NCBI RefSeq assembly: GCF_026914265.1
Contig: NC_069132.1
Location: 28,576,932 to 28,640,931 of the forward strand
Origin: Mya arenaria
Taxonomy: Eukaryota; Mollusca; Bivalvia; Myida; Myidae
Direction: 5' to 3'
Length of the DNA stretch: 64,000 nucleotides
Positions within the stretch are counted from its first letter, which is position 1; each line of letters starts with the position of its first letter. Made by a program: the position numbers and the translations under genes. Below are positions 24,180-35,800 of this stretch, in pieces. The notes below the pieces were generated by a model, which was not told the origin of the DNA, ran no database searches, and worked only from the letters and a program-made list of their open reading frames with translations.

Positions 24180-26540
24180 TTTAAGATTTTATTAATATAT
24201 TACATGACATAAAAATGTATACAATAGTATAAGCATTGTTATACACTATAAATGATTAAACATCGTGAAATAAAAGTATATGAATATAAGCAATATATGT
24301 TGGAATAAAAAGTGACATCATCAGCAAATGTTTTTTAAAGCAAGGGTATTTGCATACAACAGTATGTTTAATTTTACTTTCTCTTACATTTTTTTATTTT
24401 ACTGCCCAATTCTTTATATTTTGTGTCAGCAGAGTTGCTAAGCAAATAAATAGAACACTTTGAATAGTCGTTTTAAGTTTGTTTGTCCTCATATATGACG
24501 TGATATATCTTATACCCTTCATTTGATAAAAAAAATACCCTTCATTTGATAAAAAAAAAACTATTTTTAAACATTTTTTTGTATGAGGCATGTTTAACAT
24601 ATTCAACAAATTGCATCAGCACCTTGAATGGTGGTAAAAGTACCGGAATGGTCAAGTACATGCTTTGGTAAAGTTAACGAATGGTGAAGTACATGCCTTG
24701 AGGTACAATGGCTTATTACGAGCATCAATTTCGTTTCTATTACATCTGTACATAATTTAAGTTCTTTTAATATTCTCCACAGTCATATTAAAAGGGTAGA
24801 TACATGTACATCAAACCACATAAATAATATTTCTCCTAACACAAAGATTTTCCGGACACCATATTTTGTGAACACGTGTACGGCAATTCGAGTCCTCTTC
24901 TAAGTAAGTTTGTCAATTCCACACAACCGTTGCAACACGCTGCAAATGGGCTGATAAGCACATATAGAATTGCACATAAAAATCCAATAGGAAATCCGAA
25001 GAAAAATAGGATTAAGAACCAAATAATGCTCCAAAACCATCTGCAGTCCGCCATATTGAAAGTCCAGTTCCGCTCAGGAATTCAAAACGAAGCTATGATC
25101 AACCTGGAAATAAAAGTCATGCGTGTTGAAATACGTCATATTATGATGTAAATGTATTTTATTAAAGTAACGCCATTGACACCCATCAAAGCACGTTGGT
25201 CAAACATACATAACAAAGATTTATTTTTAAATTTATAATAATAACAACAGCATAGCCATACACAATGACTTACGTTGAAAAAAGTCGTATAACTATAAGT
25301 ACATACACAGTTTTATAAGGAAGAAAATGTATCACTGCCAGTTTCTATTTGTATTACAACAGTATGCAAAGTGAATCTACTTCCTACTTTTTCTTTAAAT
25401 TAAAGTACTCCTGTCTTTGTTTCTTTCTTGCCTTTTCTTGCATTGTAATTTTCATCATTAAACCATTGTTTTTTGTTTTGATTTATTGTGTATATATACT
25501 TGTCAAACCTTTTTATCATTAATTGTTTTCCTATCTTTGTCGAATATGTTTATTACTCAATTTTGTATAATTTCCATAAATGCTGTTACTGACTCATCGA
25601 CGGTTGTATTATGAATCTTGTCGCTCAGTGAAGCTAATCCGATACAACACCTTAAACCACGAATTGGCACATGCGTAGCACATAAAGACGTCCATTACTA
25701 CATGTGGTCAATGATGTTGCGGGTAAATCAATTATGGTGTTTGCATTATTGTAGGCCAATGACAATCAAAGATTGTTCAAATGTTCTGTTCATAAACTTG
25801 ACGTAGATCGATTCAAACGAATGCATCAACAAGCAGCAATAAAGATACCAATTTTGAAGAACTACCTCGCCTTGTGATCGCGGTATGCCCGCTCTATATT
25901 CTGTAGATTACCAAAATTGAACTGCAACCTAAACATAGAGCCGTTTCACTAAGATGCAAGTCGTTAACAATGATATGTTAAGAGATCCTATGTCAGAGTC
26001 ACAATATAACGATTAAGTGCAAAGCACATGTACTCATCATCCAAGTATGGAGTATTTGCTTCCTGAACAAGTTTTTTTATGTGGTTTTATAAAACTAGAT
26101 TTTTTCACTTTACTTTGTGTTTCAGTAAAACGAATAAACTACCGTAATTTTACGTTTACATTTAGTGAGAAAACAACCATCCATCATACGTCTCTACTAA
26201 AACAGACTTGCACATCCATCCAATAAATATATGTAATATTAACGAAGTTCTAAAGATTCAAAAGCTAATACAAAACTACCTGTAGTAAGGAGGTTATCCA
26301 ACTTGCAATAAATACCAAGGTTTGCAAGGAAAATCGTTACGATGTGATCGCGCAACGTCCGGGAGTGAAACAGATTAATAATGATTGTGTTTCGACTTCC
26401 CCCTGTGTTAAACTCTCTATGTACAGTGTTGCACACTCACTATCGACGTTTATATGAGCATTTATACAAACGGTATGAGTGTGTGCGACATAATCACATC
26501 GTTTAAGTAATACTGTTGCTATGCTTCCTCGGTATGATAT
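24180..26540. repeat. Segmental duplication, copy A
   Basis: This block matches 27130-30300 in order and orientation. It has ATACACAATA..ATAAGCATTATATGTTGG-like sequence at about 24215-24310, the 72-aa gene, AACGCCATTGACACCCA (about 25172), TCCAAGTATGGAGTATTTGC (about 26040) and GATCGCGCAACGTCCGGG (about 26346). Copy B is longer mostly because of an inserted element pair of about 1.0 kb. The coding part is better conserved than the flanks. Confidence 0.75.
24836..25054 (-). CDS. Small membrane protein, 72 aa, paralogue A
   Basis: This is a single-exon ORF starting MADCRWFWSIIWF and ending QNMVSGKSLC. Residues about 6-42 are almost entirely hydrophobic (GFPIGFLCAILYVLISPF), enough for one or two membrane spans or a re-entrant hairpin. 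A Cys pair (AACCNGC) and a conserved-looking tail LLRRGLELPYTCSQNM follow. It differs from the copy at 27672-27890 at 6 of 72 residues, and several nucleotide differences are synonymous, which suggests both are selected as proteins. I do not recognise a named family, although invertebrate proteins of similar size and tail come to mind. There is no cleavable signal peptide. Upstream non-coding exons are possible because the duplicated block extends about 1.5 kb 5' of the gene. Confidence 0.7.
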   Translation of the reverse strand: MADCRWFWSIIWFLILFFFGFPIGFLCAILYVLISPFAACCNGCVELTNLLRRGLELPYTCSQNMVSGKSLC

Positions 26541-27039
26541 TCTTATTATTTGTAAAAATGGACATAAGCAAAATATACAGCCGTGCTCAGCTCTGTGCGT
26601 AATTGACCACAGAGAGCTGTCATCAGGTAGTCAAACGCATACACTTATCTTAAATATTATTTAAAGGGTATAAGAGAAGATATGAAAAAATCCATGTATA
26701 TCGAACTTAAAAAGTCGGACGAAGAATCATTCTTTATGCATGCGGCGGTCACACATTGTTGATTATGGCTCCCGTTTGAGTTCAGACAGCGCTACGACAC
26801 TAAAAGAGAAAAAAAGTCTGTTGACTATCCTCAATGATCTGGAATGTCTTATCATGGCTTGAATGAGGTCGTATACGTTCGGAACAGAGTCCTACGGATC
26901 GGGAATGGTTCGGAGAGGTCTGCCATGTATTCCCGACAGTTAGGTGCGCCCCGTAACTTTCGGCGGCCTATTTTGTCTAGTCGGACTTCAATTTAGACTG
27001 TTTTGAGAGGTCCTCCTGTATCGGATCAAAACCGTAATC

Positions 27040-27138
27040 ATGTCCGGTGTTGTCTGGATAGTCTGGACTTTTTTAGCAGTTTTACAAGTGACAGCTGTTT
27101 TCAAGTCAGTGAAAAGTATTCATTTCACCATTGCTTAA
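27040..27138 (+). CDS. Possible signal-peptide-like short ORF, 32 aa
   Basis: The ORF reads MSGVVWIVWTFLAVLQVTAV then FKSVKSIHFTIA and looks like a secretory signal followed by a few residues. A weak donor GTCAGT lies just after VFKS-encoding sequence, so it could be a first exon, but I found no downstream partner. The preceding 300 bp are more GC-rich than the surroundings, as a promoter might be. Chance is a serious alternative. Confidence 0.2.
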   Translation: MSGVVWIVWTFLAVLQVTAVFKSVKSIHFTIA

Positions 27139-27671
27139 TTTTTTTATTGCCATACGAGTATACACAATACTATAAGTAATGATATACACTAGAATTGATT
27201 AAAATTTAATGTATAAAACCATAAGCATTATATGTTGGGGTAAAATGATGAATTCTTAAACAACAAGTGTTTTGAAGCAAGGAGTTGGGCCTGATATCTT
27301 GTCTAACCTAATGTATAATTTTACTCTCGTGGGGAGGTTTTTTTTCACAAATTTATTTTGTATTGATCAGCTGCATTGCTTAGAAAATAAATGTGTACTT
27401 TCGTCATATGTTATGCTAGTGATATATCGCCCATCTAACGAACCTTTTATTTCAACACTTTATATGAGGCATGATATACATGTACAGTAAACAAATTTCA
27501 TTAGCATATTTAATGAGGATAACGTATGATAGAGTATGATAGACTACATGCATGCCTGGTAGAAGAGCTTTATATGAGCATCGGCTAATTTCGTGACTAA
27601 ACATCTTCTTTACAGTCGCATTAAATACGCTGATTCTTGTACACGTATTAACCACATATATAAGATGTCTC

Positions 27672-27890
27672 TTAACACAAAGGTTTTCCGGACACCATAT
27701 TTTGAGAACAAGTAAACGGCAATTCAAGTCCTCTTCTAAGTAAGTTTGTCAATTCCACACAACCGTTGCAACACGCTGCAAACGGGCTGATAAGCACATA
27801 TAAAATTGCACATAGAAACCCAATAGGAAATCCGAAGAAGATTAGAACAATGAACCAAATGATGCTCCAAAACCACCCGCAGTCCGCCAT
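27672..27890 (-). CDS. Small membrane protein, 72 aa, paralogue B
   Basis: The ORF starts MADCGWFWSIIWFIVLIFFG and ends QNMVSGKPLC with a TAA stop. Length and layout match the 24836-25054 copy: hydrophobic residues 6-42, Cys-rich turn, amphipathic LLRRGLELPF segment. The six replacements are mostly conservative (L/I, I/V, F/I, Y/F). Sequence around the start codon (ATATGGCGGAC) is identical in both. It lies on the same strand as paralogue A about 2.8 kb away, consistent with a tandem duplication. Function unknown. Confidence 0.7.
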   Translation of the reverse strand: MADCGWFWSIIWFIVLIFFGFPIGFLCAILYVLISPFAACCNGCVELTNLLRRGLELPFTCSQNMVSGKPLC

Positions 27891-28363
27891 ATTGTTACGT
27901 CACACCTGCAAGTATTTTTTTCTCGGTTGAAACCAGGCTATAGGCCACCTGCAAAAAAAAAAGAGTCAAACATCCGCTTTAAAAAAGGCTTGTATAACAA
28001 TTGTTGGAAAATAAGCTTGCCAATTCATAGTCGTGAAAGGCTGGATTAAGATTGAAGGTGACGCCATATAATCATTTACAAGCTGATGGCTGATTATTTA
28101 TATGTAAACAGTAAACAAATCATACGGAACCAAATCTATAGTTCAGCAGTTTGAGTTTCTGTTGTTGTTGTTTTTGTTTTTTAAAAATATGACGTCATAT
28201 TTTGCAATCTTTCGAGGCTGAAAAAAGCTTATTTTTTTCACATTTTCCATCTGTACACATCAAGTCCTTTCAATTGATACCAACCGACAAGTGGTTACCA
28301 GACATTCATTTATTTTTAAAGGAACGCAATTGACACCCACAAATTAAGACACCTCGGTTAATT

Positions 28364-29389
28364 AGAGCTGCACTTTCACAGATTAACAGTTTTGGCATTT
28401 GTTTTATTTTTTTCCTCAGAATCAGCTGTTGTTTTTTTTGCATCAATGCCTCCAGTGTTACAATATAGCTCACAGTAGAACAGATCTCAACTGTTTGGAA
28501 ATCTGCCGAATTTTGTTTGCTTTTAGCCATACACCATACAATTTAGAATAGAAATACGAAAAACAGCGATTTGATATTTTGTTAGCAGTCTTATACCACT
28601 GTTTCCCAGACATTTTGCACACGATTTTGGATCATTTCAAGATAAAAAAATAAACAAGAGGGCCTAGATGGACTTTATCGCTCACCTGATTGGACAAATG
28701 GTTCTAAAGTTATTGATCGGAGGTGAAATTATAATAAATCCTGTTTTTAAACGGGTGTATTAAAACATGTGTATTTGTTTAAAAAGTTATTTTACTTGTT
28801 ACAAAACAGAACATTGTTATTGTGAATGACCTCAAGAGGTTTGAAGTCGATATTATCAATGACTTGAAAAACAATAAAATAATTATAAATAATTGGGAAA
28901 AATGAGGAACATTTATGTGAAAATATTTCGAAAACGGGGCAATGGTTTCTAAAGAGAAGTTTTCCGTCTAGACATACATTGTTTCGTGAAAACTAGCCCC
29001 GCCCTTTGCGGCCATGACTTTTTATTAATCACAATATTATTAATTATAAATATATATAAATTATTTTAGAATCGGACCAGCGGATTATGAAGATAAGTTT
29101 TCCATATAGTCATATAGTGAAAAGTAGCCCCGCCCCCTGGTAGCAATGTTTTTTTACGAATCAACACACGGTGAAATAATTTGATACAGGGCAACTTTCT
29201 GTGAAATTATTTTTAAATCGGGCCAGAGAAGATTTTCCTTTTTTAATTTCGGTTTAGGATTAGGATTACCCATGGAACATTCATGTGGACGGACGGACGA
29301 CGACGGACAATGACCCTATCACACACTTCGTGCTTAGGTGGGCTAAAACAGTTGTCAAAACTGTCAATCTTAAAGAGTGCAGCTTTAAC
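28364..29389. mobile_element. Second copy of the AGCTGCACT MITE, split by an insertion
   Basis: The left part (28364-28653) begins AGAGCTGCACTTTCACAGATT. The right part (29349-29389) reads CAGTTGTCAAAACTGTCAA and ends GAGTGCAGCTTT. Together they match the intact MITE at 9731-10092. The split falls in the A-rich segment shortly before the GTTGTCAAAA motif. Confidence 0.8.
28654..29348 (+). mobile_element. Element nested in the MITE, 'CAAGAGGGCC ... TAAAA' family
   Basis: It begins ACAAGAGGGCCTAGATGG followed by TATCGCTCACCTGA, and ends with an ACGGACGGACGACGACGG block followed by CTTAGGTGGGCTAAAA. That start and end recur in bivalve repeats as I remember them. It is non-coding, about 695 bp, with GTAGCCCCGCCC-type segments repeated inside (about 28994 and 29125). 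Confidence 0.65.
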
Positions 29390-30300
29390 AATAAACCCTG
29401 AACACACACTACGTTCAATAATACTACCCATGGACGAGCGTTGGAAAATCAATGTTCAAATGTTCTGTAGCAGTTTTACCATTGTGATGTAACAGATGCT
29501 AGTCTTGAACAATGCAGGCCTTATATTGATCCATGTGTCACAATTCACAGGATAAAGCAATAGCGGATCTAGGGGGCTCATCCGGCGCCCCCTCCCCCTA
29601 AACGCACCATTTCGGACAAGATATTGTTAACAGTTTTTCTTTGGGTGTACCCATAAGCACTCATGCTCACACTTTAATCCAAATACATTTCGGTTCTGAG
29701 AAAAGAGGGCAAGTCAAAAGGCTACGCCCTTAAGTTACGCCCACTCAAACGTCAACTCCTGGAGACGCCTCTTATTAAGTGTTGCAAACCACATGTACAT
29801 TGTACTCACCATCCAAGTGTGAAGTATTTGCTTCCTGAATGATTTATCGGATCTATCAACCTATTTTTTCTGAACTTCACTTGATGTATAAGTAAAACGA
29901 AGTGAGAAAACAATTATCCATCACACGTCTACAGGTACTAAAAATACTAACACAGTTAATAAGTCACACATATGTATGCTATCGACTAAGCTCTAAAAGA
30001 TTTCAAAGCTTGTATAAATACCTTGTTGTATGGATGTTATATCCCTCTTGCAATAACTATCAAAGTGCCAGGAACGCCGTTGAGATATGATCGCGCAACA
30101 TCCGGGGAAAAAACGGTTGAATGATGATTGTTTTTAATACGATCTGCAGTGTTGCATTCACTCACTTAAACGCTGTGATCGACGTTTATACGTGCATTTA
30201 TACAAACGACCTGAGTGGGTGCTAGGTAAATTAAGTTATGTTGTTGCTTTACTTTTATATTGTGTGTTTTTACAGACGCTTATATTATTCGTAAAATTGG

Positions 30301-30730
30301 ACACTCATGAATTAGCAAATTTAAAAGCTATGGCACGGCAAATCTAGATGAATTCAGATATTTGAGCTCTTCAAATAATTATAGATCTCTTCATTTAAGA
30401 GAACTCAAATCGAATTAATAATAGCATCAATTGAATTGATTTCTACAGATCATTTAAAGAACTCTACAATTCAAATACCTCCAAATTAACTGAATTGAAG
30501 AGCCCTCCTCAATTGAAATAGAGCTATATCCGACAGCCACCTCTCTAATAAAAGTGGCGATATCTCCAAATCATTAATAAATATTGTGTTGATTTAAATT
30601 TAGCCGAATTAAAGCTTTCAATAATTGAATTTAATGGCTCATTAACATTAATAGAATAAAGACTAAAGAGCTATCTTCAAATCAATCATGGATAAGAACG
30701 GATTTATTAGAATTGGAGCCATGTTGACCG
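30301..30730. repeat. AATTGA/TCAATT- and GAGCTCTT-rich low-complexity block
   Basis: Short words such as AATTGAATT, GAGCTCTTCAA and TCTTCAATT-like variants recur in both orientations through about 400 bp. No clear period or ends are visible. It is an old repeat or a self-complementary region. Confidence 0.4.
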
Positions 30731-32505
30731 CATGCATGGTTCGTGATAGTAAACTGTATAATTTATTTCTGATTGGTTGTCGTAAAAGGACGTAACGACG
30801 GTCACGCTTACACATGTACTATTTAAACTCATTTACCGTCATTACCATGGACGCAAATATTTGCTAAGATTTAAGCTTTTAGGCGCACGAAAAATGTCTA
30901 AACCTGCATCTTTTAAAAACTTATTGTGTTATTCATGGACGCTGTAGAAAGCGACCGAAAATTTCGCACCAAAAATGGCACAGGAGTTCAAACAGCAAAA
31001 TTGGTGTTGAAACCACAGATGATACGAAGATTGCTCCGGGAGTAGACATAGAATAGTGTTCTGAGAGTTGTTGGAAGACGAATTTGCGTGGAAGAGGCAT
31101 TCACTGATATGGAATAGAAGTTCTTTTCCTTTACCAGTTTGCCATTTTTGTCTTTCACTTGTTTCATGCTACATTTATGTAGAGTCGAGTTTTGGAACGA
31201 ACCGATCATAAACCGAGCTAATGAGCTCCACGATTTGACTGAGTCACCAAGTGTTATCCCTGACAACATGTTGCCATAAACCATGGTGAAAATCAGCCAG
31301 GCGAAAAGAAGGCCTCAGAAATCTAAGAAATTAAGTCAAATTGTCCAAAAGAAGTATGTGTGCAGTTGAAAATTAAACCAATCAACTAAGAGGCAAATGA
31401 AATTTCGTTTTTTGATTAAAACAACTTTACAGTATAACACATGAAGTCGCTAGAAGAAAAAATGGTGACTTCCCCGAGGTGGATACCATTGATGGTGTTA
31501 TGGACAAAGCTGCTACAGAAAAGAAATTGAACATGAAAAAATGATTTGGTGAAAGTATTCGAACAATTCTCTTTGTACTGTGTTTGCAGCCAAAAATTAA
31601 GGAGTACAACAAATTTGTTTTAAATACAAATTGAGAAAGTATTGCGGTTTTTGAAATACGCAAACCACACAAATGGTCGTAAAAACGTGAAGTGATTGAT
31701 ATATTCAATGCTTAAGTTTCGGCGAACTAATGACCTAACGACTATACTTTCGCTAAAGCTACAATTAAGTCACTTGCAAACATTTTTAATCGAATGAGAA
31801 AGAGTACCACTACAGTCCCTTATCAGAGTATACCTATACAATTATTATTGCCAGAGCAATTGGTATTGTTACACATGTGAAACAAATATACATCTTGAAC
31901 GGTTACCAGTGACAAAGGTAATTGCACGCTGTCAAAGCCAATAAGAATACCAAGGCTGCCACAAAAGCTCGATTAAAAAAAAAAATACAACTCAAAACTA
32001 ATATTAAACTTAAGGGATGGCTTGCAGGGGCGAATTCGAGAGTTCCCGTGAGAGCGGCACACTTTGAAAGTGCAACAGAGAACGTACGCTTCCTTCCCAA
32101 AAAATACGAACACTACATGTGGTTAATGACTTAATTGGGGCTTAAAGTCGTCCCTAATGAAATATTGAGACATTTGAGTCGGGAATATTGCATTCAAGTC
32201 CATTATATTCACTTTGTTACTCAGTTATTGATATAAAAAAGCAAACTTTAACCATTTTAGAGGGGCCCCCGTCTAAATTCGCTAGTTGCTTTAATATTAA
32301 AGTTATTGTGCATACTATCAAAAGAAGTTTGACCTCTTTTATGTACATGAAGTTTTACAATTTATGACCCTTGAAGTTTGAACAATCTTCATGTAGATAC
32401 TAAGTTTTAAAATTCAATGTAATGATTTGAACAGATTTCCAATCTTCCTATCTTACATGCGAGTGACATTTTTAATTTTTTGGAACCTTTATTGCAATAA
32501 GGATA
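30731..32505. other. Stretch without recognised genes, two unexplained ORFs
   Basis: A minus-strand ORF at 30988-31284 (98 aa, with CSMKQVKDKNGKLVKEKNFY) and a plus-strand ORF at 31922-32134 (70 aa, with a basic KAATKARLKKKIQ segment) have protein-like composition but match nothing I recognise. The stretch around 31430-31700 also has broken protein-like frames. An old pseudogene or unknown repeat is possible. Confidence 0.25.
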
Positions 32506-32510
32506 AGCAT

Positions 32511-32710
32511 TGTAATGTTGTGAGCATAGAAGCTCCGCCTCTATATGCAAATTAGTAACCGCCCTGCTAAGGCACCAAGGTGGAACCCCTAGAAGTATCA
32601 GAGAGGCAGTATGATTCAGACTATTGATGTACTCACATGTTATACACTTGTAGAATAAATGTAGTAAATATTTAAGTGTCTTTATTACATACCTACATTA
32701 AAACACAACA
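32511..32710 (+). repeat. 5' LTR
   Basis: 200 bp, ends TG...CA, near-identical to 37328-37527. An AATAAA-like signal (AGAATAAATG) lies in its 3' half. The flanking AGCAT at 32506-32510 is the left target duplication. Confidence 0.95.
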
Positions 32711-32813
32711 ATGGCGACGAGGATAAAAGTGTAAAACACATGAAAAGCGGATTAACTGTGTAAAAAAAACTGTGCTGTGTAATTAATTAGTAGGACTGAT
32801 TATTTACCAAAAA

Positions 32814-35800
32814 ATGGCTCAAGGATTACCAGTATTCCCATCATTCAATGTCACTGAAACAGCAGTGGACAGTCGCTGGAAAAAGTGGTTAGGTCGACTA
32901 GAAATCATGCTAGTTGGTATGGATGTCAAGGACGCTAAACGCAAAAGAGCGTTACTTTTGCACTACGCTGGTGAAGATGTTTATGACATTTTTACAACAC
33001 TTCCAGACGTCGAGGAAACGTTTGACGCCGCCAAGCAAGCACTAACCCAGTATTTTGCACCCAAGAAAAGTATTGAGTTCGAAGTGTACAAGTTTCGACA
33101 GGCAAAGCAAGAACCTCACGAAAACTTGGACAGTTTCCACACACGACTCAGAAAGCTTGGAGAACACTGCGAGTTTGCAAATACAGACAAGGAAATTAAG
33201 TCACAAATAATACAAGGCTGTACGTCAACAAGACTAAGGCGCAAAGCGCTCAGATCAGAAATGTCTTTAGACGAAATAATCAAAGAAGCGCGATCTCTAG
33301 AACTATCTGACAAAAACGCAAGCGAGATAGAACAATCAGCCAACCACAACAACAGTTACAACACCTGTACAATCAGGCAAAAGCGAAAACCAAACCATCG
33401 TCAACAACGACAGTCTACCAACACTTACCGTCAATCACAACAGAAAACACGAAGCTGCAGAAACTGTGGTAAGGAGTATCCGCACATGAATGGCCAATGT
33501 CCCGCTGCCGGCAAAATATGTAATTTTTGCAAGAAAATGAATCATTTTGAGATTGTTTGTCGTTCAAAGCACAAACAGTCAAGGCCAGTGCATACATTGG
33601 GTACCGATAATTGTTCAGACTGTGAAATTTCGGACAATGATAAAAGCAGTAACGAATTTGCATTTGGACTTGCAATAAATTCAAACAAGCCAGACATATC
33701 ATGCAAACGACTTACAATCAAAGTCAAAGTCGAAGGTCATGCCCTAAAAATGCTCGTAGACACAGGGTCATCGATAAATGTCATTGATGAAAAAGCATAC
33801 AACGCCATGAAACCGAAGCCAAAATTAAACAAAACGGATACGAAAGTATACGCATACGGTTCAATTGAAGCTGTCAAAATTATGGGCCAGTTTCAAGCAA
33901 TGATAGAAACCAAAGACAAGTTTACGACAGCCATGATATACGTAACGAAAGGAAACAGTGGCAATCTGTTATCATACTCTACATCAGTGTCACTGCAAGT
34001 CGTTCCAGAAATATATTCAATGACAAGCAAAAGTGAAATATGCGATAAATTCCCGAAGGTATTCACAGGAATTGGGAAATTGAAAGACACACAAATTGAG
34101 TTATTTGTAGACAATACAGTTCAACCCGTTGTGCAACCACATAGAAGAATACCATTTCACCTTCGAAAACAGGTGGAAATTGAACTCAAAAGGCTCGAAG
34201 ACATGGATATAATCGAAAAGGTAGATGGACCAACAGACTGGGTATCACCGATTGTCGTAGCCCCGAAACCGAAGAGCAAAAACAATGAAATACGTATCTG
34301 TGTAGACATGCGCCTCCCTAACGAAGCCATTAAAAGGACTCGACACATTATACCGACAATAGACGATCTTATTGTGGACTTAAATGGTTCAAAAATATTC
34401 TCAAAATTGGATTTAAATCAGGGATACCATCAACTTGAAATCTCAAAGAAATCACGCAACATAACCACATTCACTACACATGTTGGTCTAAGACGATACA
34501 AAAGACTAAACTTTGGATTAACATGTGCATCAGAAGTTTTCCAAAATGCAATACGGACCTCACTTGAAGGACTTGAAGGTGTACAAAACATCAGCGATGA
34601 CATAATCGTGTATGGCAGTTCGCAAGAGCAACACGACCGTAGACTGGCAGCCGCCCTACGACGTCTACAGGAAAAAGGCCTCACACTGAACAAACAGAAA
34701 TGTGAATTCAACAAGAAAACGCTTGAATTCTTCGGCTATATTTTCAGTGAAAACGGATTTTCTGCTGACAAGAAAAAGTGTGAAATAATCAAAAACACAC
34801 CTGCTCCACAAAACGCATCAGAAGTACGAAGCTTCCTCGCAATGACAAAATATGTCTCCAGATTCATACCAAACTACTCCACAACGACAGAACCTTTGCG
34901 AATGCTCGTGAAGAAAGATGTCAAATTCGTTTGGGAAGAAAGACAGCAAAATGCTTTTGATAAACTCAAATCGGATCTAAGCAGTGAAACTGTAATGACA
35001 TATTTCGATCCAAAATTGACAACACAAATTGTTGCAGATGCAAGCCCCGTAGGCATAGCAGCAATCATGCTTCAAGGAGGGAAAGTAGTTAGCTATGCAA
35101 GCAAATCATTAACAGATACCGAGAAAAGGTACTCTCAGACCGAGAAAGAAAACTTAGCTATCGTATGGGCAATTGAACACTGGCATATATACCTCTTTGG
35201 ACACAAATTCACCGTCATAACAGACGCAAAAGCGCTTGAACACATATACAAAAACCCAAAGTCCAAGCCGCCAGCCAGACTGGAACGGTGGCGAATGAAA
35301 ATGCAAGCCTATGATTTTGATGTCATATACAAGCCAGGTGAATCAAACATGTCAGACTACCTAAGTAGGCACCCTGATGTCACAAAGACGAAAGCAAGCA
35401 ACGCAGGAAAAATCGCAGAAGAATACCTGTCATTCATTACATACCATGATGTTCCAAAAGCGATGACGTTGCATGACATAATCAATGAGACTAGCAGTGA
35501 CAACGACCTACAACAGGTGATGCAAAACGTCAGACAATCCTCGTGGAAATCAAATTACAAAACAAATACGGTACTAGATACACTTGCACGTGTGAAAAAT
35601 GAACTGACAGTTGTGACGTTCAAAAACGGCGAAGTTCTCTTGCATGGAAATAGAATCGTGTTACCTAAACAGTTGCAACAGAAGGCTATTTCAATAGCAC
35701 ACGAAGGACACCCAGGAATAGTTAGGACAAAACAACTATTGCGCGAAAAGGTGTACTTTCCAAAAATGGACAAAATGGTTGAGGACTTGTGTAACAGTTG

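Larger units (their letters stand above)
27130..30300. repeat. Segmental duplication, copy B
   Basis: Collinear with 24180-26540. Matching landmarks include AACGCAATTGACACCCA (about 28323), TCCAAGTGTGAAGTATTTGC (about 29813) and GATCGCGCAACATCCGGGG (about 30088). A MITE carrying a second inserted element sits at 28364-29389 and is absent from copy A, so the insertion postdates the duplication or was lost from A. Confidence 0.75.
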
